Below are positions 1 through 10,100 of a stretch of DNA of 64,000 bases, piece after piece. Position 1 is the first letter of the stretch. Each line of letters begins with the position of its first letter. The DNA comes from Trichoplusia ni (lineage: Eukaryota > Arthropoda > Insecta > Lepidoptera > Noctuidae): assembly GCF_003590095.1 (NCBI RefSeq), contig NC_039482.1:19237657-19301656 (forward strand), given 5' to 3'. The notes under the pieces were generated by a model. It did not search any database and was not told the DNA's origin. It saw nothing but the letters and a program-made list of their open reading frames with translations. Made by a program: the position numbers and the translations under genes.

Positions 1-133
1 TGCCAAGAAAACAAGTAATATTGGAGCGGCCTACGTCCCACTAGGGTCGTAGTAAACGCTGAGTGGCATAAAAAGTATGGCAATTTCTAATCAAGGCACC
101 TCGCGCAAAATACAGTTTAGGTCTTCTCAGTAC

Positions 134-195
134 CTGGTGCCGCTGTCCAGGTTCGCGACTCTCTCGTCGAGCTCTTGTCATGGCTGACATGCGAC
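134..195 (-). CDS. candidate further 3' exon of the KHDC4-like gene
   Basis: A 62-nt open stretch with acceptor GATGCCGCAG and donor GTACTG. Its entry phase matches exon D (phase 2), giving G-SHVSHDKSSTRESRTWTAAP and ending in phase 1. It is richer in CpG than its surroundings. The polypyrimidine tract is weak and I cannot match the peptide to the family, so this is only a phase-consistent candidate. Confidence 0.25.
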
Positions 196-1108
196 CTGCG
201 GCATCACCACAACACACCCACAATATGAAAAGATAAGTACACACAACACTTTGTTAACATCTTCAAATTCTCGGATTCTCGTTTTGGGGTCAGCATCCAG
301 TCCCGACGGTGTTGGATAATTGAGTAACAGTTGGCTAGCTAGAATACCCGGTTGTCCGAGTAAGAGTCTGGTGAAACTATTCCTTTCCCAGGGTAGAAAA
401 GAGTTCATAAAGCATCGTATTGTAAAGGACAGATAATGATGGCTGGAAGCCTTAGTACGGTGCCAAAATGTACACTGATTTAAAGAAATTACTATCGATT
501 AATGCAAGGAAGTAAAGTCACTAATCAACACGGTGCTTTATCAACCTATGCTCAATCATGATGATGGAAGATGGGTTGCTAAGTTTGTAAGGCGTTTGAA
601 CTTTGGAAGAATACATCCTATCTTGCATGCCCAGGTCTTCCCGAAGCTATTTCTAATGAAGGATTTAGAGAAATAATTCCTTACTATCCTGATGATAACT
701 TATTTGAGTACCTACTCAATATATGTTTTTAATGTTTCTTACAAGCGCGTGTAAATGATCTACAAATCTTTTTTGTTCATCGTGTTTATGTAGTGTCATT
801 TGGATATCTATGAAGATATTAATTTTTGCAACAATGTATAAGAACAGCATTTTGTAACGCCAATTGCACAAAAATTCTTTAAGAAGACAGAAAATTAATT
901 CTTTTCCATTATGACCAAAACTAAAATCTTTTAGATATTTCGTATTTTGGGCATACTGACTCTTTAATACAACATAATGATTTATCTACTCTTTAGGAGT
1001 TTTTCTATTTTATAGATAATATTAAATATGTTTTCCATTTAGGGACCCTGAAAAGAAATTAACATTACATTTAAACTTAAATACTTTATAAACTTCGTAA
1101 AGACATAC

Positions 1109-1215
1109 CCAGCGGGAGCTATAGGCCTTAGCTGCAATTGACTTGGAGTCCCATCAGACAACCTCTTCTGCCCTCGAGACTCCTGACTGACACTTTTTGA
1201 AGGTGTTGATGTGTT
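1109..1215 (-). CDS. KHDC4: KHDC4-like exon D
   Basis: 107 nt. The acceptor is CAATTACTTTTCAG; the donor GTATGT starts at 1108, leaving phase 2. It encodes NTSTPSKSVSQESRGQKRL then SDGTPSQLQLRPIAPAG. The basic QKRL segment occupies the same relative place as QKRRF in vertebrate KHDC4. Confidence 0.65.
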
Positions 1216-3453
1216 CTGAAAAGTAATTGAATAGTTATAGAATACTGAAAATGTGAGAAAAAGGAACACTAATGGACGAAAGCAATTGTTATTTGATTAA
1301 TAGGTTTAAAAAGATGAGTTGGAAAACATGAAAATTAACAAAGCAAATGAGTTCCTCAGTGGTAAAACTATGGCTTCTGGTTTGTTACAAATATTATTTC
1401 AGTTTTTTTTATTCTAAAATTTGCCAGAATTTTTCGGGCTATGTGAGTTCCATTTTGTAATTAGAATCGTGGTGGTAGACATCAAGTGGTTTACTAAATT
1501 GAAACTATTAAGGAAAGAAGCTACTGCCTAGCTGTACCACTGAAAAAAGTGATTAAACAAAGAAGTAAAACTAGCAAAAACCTGCAAAATGAAAGGTTAA
1601 CATAGAATAACGCACATAAGATGCAATGAGGTTGCTAAATTAAAGGAATTACTATAATCTGTGAACATAAAACCCTGTAACCAAACACCGAAGGCTTGTG
1701 ACAAGCAACATATTAGTATGTGCCATAATAAAACCGTGCTCACAGATATAATTTGTGGTGATGACGCTTGGCCCGTCGATATAATGTTTATTAACGAACC
1801 ACTGCTGGCTATTGGCTGTTGGGAAAATATTAAATGTTATGTCTTAAGTACTAGACACTTTTGGACACGTCAATTGGATATAAAATCGTTTAAAACAATA
1901 AAAATCTTAATCTTCTATAAGTTGTCTCAAGTCGCAATCATCTTGTATAAGTTGTCAGTTAAACTTAGATAAATAATAAAGTATCTACAAATATGATTGA
2001 TATACTAGTCTATTTAAACCTCAATCAAGTAAGAACAATTATATAGATTGATTTGATACAGTACCTTCTGGTTTAGCTGCATGAAGGTGCCAGTGGCTTG
2101 TAGCTGCTGCAACTGAGTTGCCGTCAGAGGTAGAGATGTTTGTGGGAGACTTCCCGCAGGAGCTATCTGTAAATATTCAATTGAATAAATTAATAACATG
2201 AAGAGTGAGTTACTCATAAACAAACGTTGAATTATAAAAATGGAAGTAAAATTGATCCTTATTTAAAGACCTTCATAAGTTACTACACTGTTAGAAATCT
2301 ATAAAGGTAATGTTGTTCTTATAAAGCATAAAGCTTATTAAAAAGCATACTCACTGAAACAAATTGTTGAGGCTGTAGATTGGCCAGGCCCTGCTGGCCT
2401 GATGCTAAGTCTTGCAGCTGTTGATATGGGATCAACATAGTTTGAGAGCCAGGCACTGTCCACTGTACTGTGTCAGCTCCTTGTATGTGATACTTCAAAT
2501 CCTTATCCCCTTTATCAGTACTGTACAGGATCTTTTGTGAAGAATTTGTGCTCTGAGCTGCACATACCACAGGTGTAGATGTAGCTGTGCTCACAGTTGT
2601 ACTGTCTGAGGTAGACAAACTGGCTTGAGGAAATGAAAGCCCATTAGGCAGGATCATTGACATAGAAGAAGGCACCCCGCTCAGCCTCAACTGAGTCACA
2701 TTCACTGGCTGCATACTAGATATATCTACAATCTGTGTCCCAAAGTTAGGCTGCTGTAAATTTAACGTCTGAGCTAAGGGTAAAGATGTAAAATTAGTAT
2801 TAGAAACTTGTACTCCAGGTTGTACTATAGGTATTAGCTGCCCATTTTCTTGGTTCAGTACATATTGCTGCTGAGGCTGCAGGAGCTGTAGCATGGTAGG
2901 CTGGCGGACCGTCATGAGTGGCGCGGTGGCGGGCGCCACGCTGACGACGGGCGGCATGACGGTGGGGTGCGCGGCCGACGTGAGCGTGGGCGGCGTGGAC
3001 AGCGCCGCCGTGACCGCGGGCGGCGGCACGGGCGGCGCCGCGCTCGTCGTCGTCAGCGTCGGCGGCGGCACGTTCAGAGCCGGAGGCGGCCCCCCGGCTT
3101 GGGCAGCGCTCCATTGCGCCAACTCAGCTCTTATAGTCTCTATTAAATTCTGCGCGAGCGACCTTGCAGCTGCTAGAGCTTCAGATCTTGTGTGATGTAG
3201 AGCCAAATGCAGTGGCTCTATTTTATCCCCTTTTAAAACCGCAACTACACCAGTTTCTGATCGAATGTACTCTAAGTTAGTGCCATTCTGAAAAAATATA
3301 CTTTTAGTTATTTTCTGTAGTGTACAACGCAAAAAAATTATACACAAAAGGTATGAAACTTACTGGTCCCAAAATACGTCCTTTAATATCAAATGCGGCC
3401 GGCGCATTATCCAGACCGATATAAACTTTATCTATAAGACCACCTGACATCAT
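1109..3453 (-). CDS. KHDC4: KHDC4/BLOM7-like KH-domain RNA-binding protein (partial, multi-exon)
   Basis: Four exons on the minus strand join in frame: 3453-3364, 3287-2355, 2166-2065 and 1215-1109 (phases 0, 0, 0, ending phase 2), about 410 codons. The first two encode one KH domain: DKVYIGLDNAPAAFDIKGR, then ILGPNGTNLEYIRSETG, then EALAAARSLAQNLIETIRAE. This follows vertebrate KHDC4 (DK-hydrophobic-VGLEHA...VEGPG...YLQHIQIETG...[20 protein letters not shown]) closely. After the KH domain comes a Pro/Ala-rich then Gln-rich low-complexity tail, and a GQKRLSDG motif resembling the QKRRF segment of KHDC4. Members of this family are nuclear RNA-binding proteins linked to pre-mRNA splicing (known of the family). 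The first of two adjacent ATGs at 3453 was taken as the start, but vertebrate KHDC4 has about 200 more N-terminal residues, including another KH-like region. Either the start lies in an unseen upstream exon or this gene is shorter. The 3' end is probably beyond the left edge. Family confidence is high; gene ends are not. Confidence 0.8.
2065..2166 (-). CDS. KHDC4: KHDC4-like exon C
   Basis: 102 nt, phase 0 at both ends. The acceptor is TATTTACAG and the donor GTACTG. It encodes IAPAGSLPQTSLPLTATQLQ and a further Gln-rich segment ending QLNQK. The motif IAPAG recurs at the end of the next exon, perhaps a small internal repeat. Confidence 0.7.
2355..3287 (-). CDS. KHDC4: KHDC4-like exon B, KH second half and Pro/Ala- and Gln-rich region
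   Basis: 933 nt (311 codons). The acceptor TATATTTTTTCAG precedes AATGGCACT, and the donor GTGAGT begins at 2354. The exon starts with the KH GXXG-like region (PNGTN) and the closing helix. It continues with repeats of PPP, TTT and AA encoded by a strikingly GC-rich patch (about 2910-3110), then Gln-rich sequence (QPQQQYVLNQENGQ, QPQQFVS). Such a disordered tail is usual for this family. Overlapping plus-strand frames here are shadows of the GC-rich patch. Confidence 0.85.
3364..3453 (-). CDS. KHDC4: KHDC4-like exon A (first visible coding exon)
   Basis: Encodes MMSGGLIDK and the first half of the KH domain, ending at GGACCA before a GTAAGT donor at 3363-3358. It joins in phase 0 to the next exon, giving ...ILGP|NGTN. 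A downstream in-frame acceptor (ATGTCAG before GGTGGTC) is possible, so the ATG could be intronic if an upstream exon exists. The stretch before the ATG has no in-frame coding potential that I recognise. Confidence 0.7.
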
Positions 3454-6400
3454 TTAAATGAGATAAACTAACTGTTTCACTTCATTTATGTTATTTTAGC
3501 AAAAAGCATCTTTCTTGCACAGTGGTAAGAAAAAGCGCTTCAGACTTGACATAAATACTACTCGTTTAGAAATATTACGAAATAGGCTGATGGCCGATTT
3601 GCTACTCAATCATATGTCTATTATTATTATTGTTTATCAAATTTGAGCGATTTTCTTTTATCCTATATGATAAAGAAAACGTATATAAAAGTTTGTCAAA
3701 TTATATCTGTCATGATGGACGTAATTATACAGCAAGTAGTTAACCGTAGCACTTAAACTTGTTTTCATAACGTTTCTAAACGTGGAAGCAAAGGACACCA
3801 ATACACCATTCTCATTAATAAAAGACTTGCAATAAAGAATATGAATATGAATATTATTGCCACTTTTGGTAATCGGTAACTTTTCAAAATGCACTTGTTT
3901 TTTTATGTAAAAAATCATTTTTTCAATCGTCTAAATTTAAAATATCCTGACAAAATATTGAAATATGTAATTATTCTGTTGTAGATAAACTATAATAAAA
4001 CATACAACATCCGATGTTTTTGCCTACTTGTATGGATTTTTCATTATTACGAGTTCCACTCAAACTTTGTTCCCCGGTGAAAGACACAGATCCATAAGGC
4101 GCAAGATTTGGCGATAAACTACGATTACCAATAACGATATCTCTATAAAATTTCGAGTCACAATGTTACTTACCATTCTTCTCCGAAACGGCTTGAGCGA
4201 TTTTAATGGAAATTTATGAGAATTGTTATTCTGAGAATCTATTTTTCACACTTACCCCAATTTGATGAGGGTTGTCCAACTCAAACATTTTTTTAATTCT
4301 TATGATGTAATGTTTGTACATTACCTGTACACGATTATACACGGTACCTAGTTCAGGATTGTAAGGTATACCAAGGTAAATAAAACTCGAGAATATTAAA
4401 TTTGCATGTGTAATATCAATTTATATTTCTACGAAACATGATATGCTGTATTTATATTGTTAAACATATGAAAAAATATAACATTATCTCTGTTTTATGA
4501 GTTATGTACCTACAATGTACACCAAGTTACAATTTTATTATTTGTCATGATTTCCAAGAATTATCTCACAGATCTATGAAGCTATACAAAAAGTACAGTT
4601 ACGTTAAAAAGTAAACATTAGTAGGATGAAGGCAAAAATAACAATGATAAGAAATCCATAAACAAAATGATCACACTATGCAACCTAACATTACCGTTTT
4701 TAATAACATCAGTAAGATTAATCACTTCTTATAACTATCACATTACACAACTAGTTATTCTAACGTATGGGACTAGAAGATCAAAAATATAATTTAGGCT
4801 ATTTTACTACTGTTTTCTTGTTCTTGAAAGCATGGAAATAATATCCAGAATACGTTCTAGTCACATTGAATAAAATGCCTTTGATTTTATACAATAGGCG
4901 GCTAGCTTTTGAGTTATGACCAACAGCAGTAAAACTCCCAAATTTTCCTAAACAAGCAAATTAAGGACGGAGATGGACTCCAAGCTCGTTTATTTTAGAT
5001 TTTATATCGGAATACGATAACTAAGTCATATCTTAAGAATTTTAGTGCATCGAAAGTTTACCCTGAGTCCAAACTGTGTCAGGAAAACTATGACCAGGCG
5101 AGATACGTTGGGCCTAAGTTTTAACTTTTAATACTACAATTGGAACGAAGACATAGGAGGAACAGTCTTAGAATTGATATCTCTACATTTAAAGTCTAAA
5201 TTAATAGGAAACGGTTTGATGTAAAATGAAGATTAACACTGCAAGTCGTTCTTTTTAAAACAATTTGACACTACGTAATAATTACTAAGTAATTGGAAGC
5301 ACTATCTACCCTCAGTATTTCGACAAGTCATAGTTTTATGTTTTCTATTTTTAACACTAAACAGCTGCATCAATGAGGTAGTCGGATGATTGAAATGAAA
5401 AAATATACATCTGTTTCTATTTGTACATAACCTCTAAATCACAATTCCTCAAGGCTATGGTCACAATTTAAACTGCTTTACCTACTCAAAGTAGGTACAT
5501 TACTATGATTTAATAAACTCTTTAAACATCAAAATGGTAGATCAAAATATATTTCATTCTGTCCTTAATTTCTCTTTTACTTTAATTAACATTACATAAT
5601 ATTCATTTTAAAAACACAACATAATTTTAAGTTCAAAAACGTTTAGCCGCTTAAACATTACATATCGTTTAACATTACACCTTATTTAATTTTCAATTTA
5701 AAATACATTTAAATACTCATGGTAAATTTCAATGCGAGAAGACACGATTATAAAGGCAACATAATTGGGTATACATAGTTGGTATCTAAACAGATTTCAC
5801 CCTGTTATACAACGACGATTTCAAAAATACATTTATAACATGTTATTTTAATCCAATGTACGCATACTCATTTTTACTGTCATATCGTCCAAAATTACTT
5901 CCCATTATCGACCTGGCACTGAATTTTGAACACATTTGTTACTTAAAACACTTTACATTCCTCCGAATACTTTTTTTAAAATACGTTTAGAAGCCACTTT
6001 TTGGCACTTGAATATATATTAACAGTCGCATAGATTCTTCCTACCATAGGCATATACAAATATGGAGTAAGTTATTAATTTATTGTGTTGTTATAACCAA
6101 TTTTTACATTTATTTGTATGCCTACAGCTTGTCCTGATAATGTGGGTAATACGATATTTATTAATCACAGACTATCTGTGCTCACTTAATTATTATGCAT
6201 ATTATTAATGGTGGGGCAAAACACAAAGGTGACTTACTAAATCTAAGTAACAAATAAAAATATCACCCACGCAAACATATTACTTTTTAATTATTCAAGT
6301 AATAAGCTTAATTCGAACGTTATTAACGATTAAAACTATAACTTTACAATGTTAGTTCAAGAGAAAAGTGTTCGGGTTCAAAAATATTCTTAAAAATAAA

Positions 6401-6796
6401 TTCAAATCTGAATAAAAAAATCAACCTTCTAAAATATTATTTTAGAAAAACTTAAATTCTTAAATCGAATAAAACAGGGCTTACCATAAGTTCTTAGCAG
6501 GCCTGGTAGCTTAATGTAACATACGTGCAAATTGCGATGCAGAAATGTTAAATTACATTAGTTAACAGACCAAGAGCCACATTATGAAGCTGTGAAGTTG
6601 AAATTTTAAAATTAAATATATGCCATTACTTCGTGACTAAAATACTATCATGTTCTCAACAATGTTAAAAAAAAAAGAATCCTAAAGCTGCCATTAAACG
6701 AACATTATATCCGGAGAACCCAAAGCAACATCATAATACAGCCAACTTATGGTAACAAACTAGCCGGACTAACCTAAACATATCACACGTGAGAAC
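3454..6796. other. spacer between the KHDC4-like and OTUD7-like genes
   Basis: About 3.3 kb of AT-rich DNA with no exon I can support. The left end should hold the KHDC4-like 5' UTR and promoter; the right end should hold the OTUD7-like 3' UTR, since TTTATT (AATAAA on the minus strand) occurs several times, for example near 6079 and 6157. Around 4150-4230 a piece resembling the RTE-type tail (CGCTCAAGCCGTTTCGGAG on the minus strand) is followed by a chance GTAAGT, so it is not called an exon. Confidence 0.5.
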
Positions 6797-7118
6797 TTAC
6801 TGCAGACGAGCGCAGCGTGAACAGTAGTCCCCATTATCAGGACTGCCGTAGTACATGCATAGTGGCGCCCGACAGGGGCGGGGCGAGGGAGGGCGGTCAT
6901 CGTAGAATGTTGAACGACTGAGATATAGTGTGCGGTCTGTGGCCCGACCGTTCTTGCCCGCGTTGGTCCCGGCGTTGTTTGTGTTGCTACCGGCGTTGCT
7001 CGCGCGGGAAGAGCTCGCTGTTGATCTCTCGGCTTCGGCATAGAACTGCGATCGTCCTGTACCGTAGCGCGGCTGGCTCGGACCGACTGGCTCTTTACGG
7101 TTCTTTTCGGCTGTGTAA
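6797..7118 (-). CDS. OTUD7: OTUD7-like exon with A20-type zinc finger and stop
   Basis: Acceptor TATCATTTCCAG; entry phase 2. It encodes a Ser/Asn/Gly-rich linker, then SRSTFYDDRPPSPRP and the finger with Cys spacing C-x4-C-x11-C-x2-C, ending RLQ-stop. This matches the C-terminal ZnF_A20 of OTUD7A/B. The terminal CTGCAGTAAGTTC is both a TAA stop and a consensus splice donor (CA|GTAAGT), so the coding sequence may instead continue in another exon. Confidence 0.85.
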
Positions 7119-10100
7119 CTGGAAATGATATACAAAATATAATTTTTCGTTCAATGATAAGCTGAAGTCCAAAATATGTAACTACTCTCATTTGAAATAT
7201 AAAAGACTATTAACTCACAGAAATTAAGTTTAAAAATTCTGTATTAAGACACTTACCCAATCCAAGCCTCATTCAAATAATTCTTCACCATCTCCTCCTG
7301 TACAGGCGCCCTGGCTGCCAATACTCTGCAGCACAGGACCTCACAGGTCGACTGCCTCCTCATCATGCTCTCCTCAGGGTTACTATGACTCCCGCTGCTC
7401 TTTCCAGTCAACTTCGCCATTGAACCAAAGTTCTTCTTCAATTTACTGCTCATAGACCTCCCAATACTTCCAAACTGTTTGGCAACAGAGTTCATTTGTT
7501 TGGAACTTTTGGTGGATAGCGCGTCTAGGGATCTTCGGAGCTCTTCCGGCGGTTGGTTAAGTGAGAGACACTCGATCCTCTCGAGGTCTAGGTAGGCGGC
7601 AAGCATGGAGGAGCGTTGGTATTCGTCAGGGAGAAGGTTGTTTATTGTCTTCTGATCGGGTTCTACGTCCCAGCGGAAATCATCGCCGGGGTCTACGTTA
7701 AATCTGGAATGAGAGAATTCATGACTTACATTAATCTGTGGAGGCTATTAAGTTAGTTGATTTTCACAATGTCTGAAAATGCATGTACTTATTAAAAAAG
7801 CTTTTTGGAATGGCATTAATATGCCCCATGTTGGGCGTCAATATGTCGCTTCCTGTTTCAGAACAAATTGGCGCTTTTAGTTTAGTTTCCGCTTCTTTTC
7901 GCATGTTAAAACAACAAGCAACAATCTTTCAACATAAAAATGAACTTATATTCCCAGTTCCTTACCGTATAGGCATGGGGTTCCCAGCACTGTCTTCCAG
8001 CGGTAGTCGCGCCCCATCGCTGGGCAGCGGCTCAGTGGGCACGAGCGCTGAGAAGTGCCCCGCATCGTACGCCAGTAGGATCGGCGTCTTACTGCACGCG
8101 TTGGCCGGCAGTTCCAGAGGCAAGTATACACCGCCGAAGGGGATCGGAGCTATTGGGTCGCCGCGGAAGTCCTGTAAACAGAGATTTTTGTTTGTAACGG
8201 CTCTAGCATTAATGAATTTAGGCTTTAAGTCGCGGCACGTGATGTATTGCTATGCGTTTCCACACGCCGGCATAAAACGCGGCTGACGTAACCCGGCGGC
8301 TAGGTTTAGTCAGTAAGAGTCTGACATTACCCTTTCCATCCCTCGAGGGAGATTACCTAAACAAAAAAGGCCTTATGTCGCAGGGTTTTCACAAACATTC
8401 AAGTCACAGGCGCAAAGACACCCCTCAAGACTAGCATTCGTGGATTAGAAAGGCGCTTGTTGCGCACAGTGGGTTTGGCGTGGTAATCTAAACCACTCGG
8501 TTATCCGTGCTAGATGACGACTTCCTTGGTTACAGATGACTTAATCATCGACGTGATGTTTTTCAACGGTTGTCACAAACGCTGTGATTTTGTCGAAGCG
8601 ATCGGTTTGGTTAATCAATTTTCAATTTATTGGTCTCTTTTAGGCGACAAGATATTTAGTATCGTATAGCAATAGAAAACATGAGTAAACAAATTCTGAT
8701 AAACCCATTCCCTGTGTTTTTAGTAACATGTGGGAATTGGTATTTAGTATGTTTTAATTATTCTATACTAAGTCTCAAGATTATTTTGTTAGCTAACAGC
8801 ACAACAGCATTGTATTTGATTGTGTACAATTGTTTGTTGTGTTGCTAACCATACATCATCTATTAGGCCATCTTTACGACGCGTCGCACATTGAAATCAC
8901 AATGTTTTCTTGTATAACCATTTGCCTATAAACAACAACAACAATTTTCTTAGTACTACCCACAATATGGTAATAAATGTTAATAATGTCTGTTATTATT
9001 GTTTAAGACTTTGCCTTTGACCATGTGTTTATGTTTCTATTATTCTGGCACTGAGCAACTCAGTTTATACAAGTGCGTCGCAATTGTTCGTTACAATGAC
9101 CTAATTTTCGTATATAAATACATTTCTACAAATATTTACGAGTAATATGTGTCGTCTTGTTTTATAATTATTACCTACTATGAGAATAAGAAATCGACTA
9201 AATATTATGATTCAACTGTTGCGCTTTCATTTTTTTTTACATTACCTGACATCATCACTTGACTATGCTCAAATCTTACACTGTTTATCTCTCAGTAATT
9301 ACAAAAATCATCATTATCACCCATTGCAGTTAACCCATACGAATGAGAACAAGGGCACCTAAACTCTAACAGCTGCGATAACCGTGTGACCCAGAAATCA
9401 TCCACAGCAAGATCAACCCTCCCCCCGCCTAATCACCACCATCTAGTACGAAGATATAGCTCATCGGACGATTGTAAAAAAGTTCTGATACTAAAAAGGT
9501 CAGTTTTAAATCATCTACAGTAACAGCAATAACCCCCCCATTCCCCGCCAATCACCTCCATCTATTATAAAGTTATAGTTCAGCAACCGATTTCAAAAAG
9601 GTCTTCAAACTAAAAAGTTCATCTTACCCTCAAAGCAACATCAGCGAAGACGATAACAGGTCTCCTCATGACGTGGGCGAGCGCGAACACGTGCAGGTGT
9701 TCGAGCGCGGCGTAGTGCGGCGCGGCGGCGGCGGCGGCCCGCGCGGGCTCGGGCGACGCCGCCGACACGCACTGCGCCCACTCGCGCTCCCACTCCGCCT
9801 CGGACGGGGTGAGGCCTGCCGAGCGGAGGGATATGCCCTCCGACCAGCGCCAGCGACGCTTGATCGCATCTGGTTGTAATGTTACATCTTATAGAAACGA
9901 TTTGATAGGCATAGCCAAACAGAAAGTACTACACTTTGATCTTAGCCAAAATGCTGACAACCAGTCTAACCAAGGAGTATCGTGATGCCCAGGTTACTGG
10001 GTTGAGGAGGTCAGATAGGCAGCCGCTCCTTGTTGCCGACCCCAACGTAGTTGGGAAAAGGCTAGACAGACGGAAAGTACCCTTCATGAACTACGCAAAT

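Noticed and set aside
2893..3195. Gly/Val/Ala-rich plus-strand frame
   Set aside because: Shadow of the GC-rich coding patch in the KHDC4-like exon.
4150..4200. Minus-strand exon ending GAAGAATG|GTAAGT between the two genes
   Set aside because: The preceding sequence matches the common RTE-like tail (CTCAAGCCGTTTCGGAG), so the donor is coincidental.
6769..7191. Second minus-strand frame (140 codons) over the zinc-finger exon
   Set aside because: Different frame from the one that carries the conserved Cys spacing and the in-phase junction.
7783..8286. 167-codon plus-strand open frame
   Set aside because: It overlaps the OTUD7-like exon 7966-8171, whose minus-strand frame has clear homology and splice sites; the plus frame is a shadow.
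9927..9951. U2 snRNA gene
   Set aside because: Only 25 nt match and the rest of U2 is absent; it is a fragment in a retroelement chimera.
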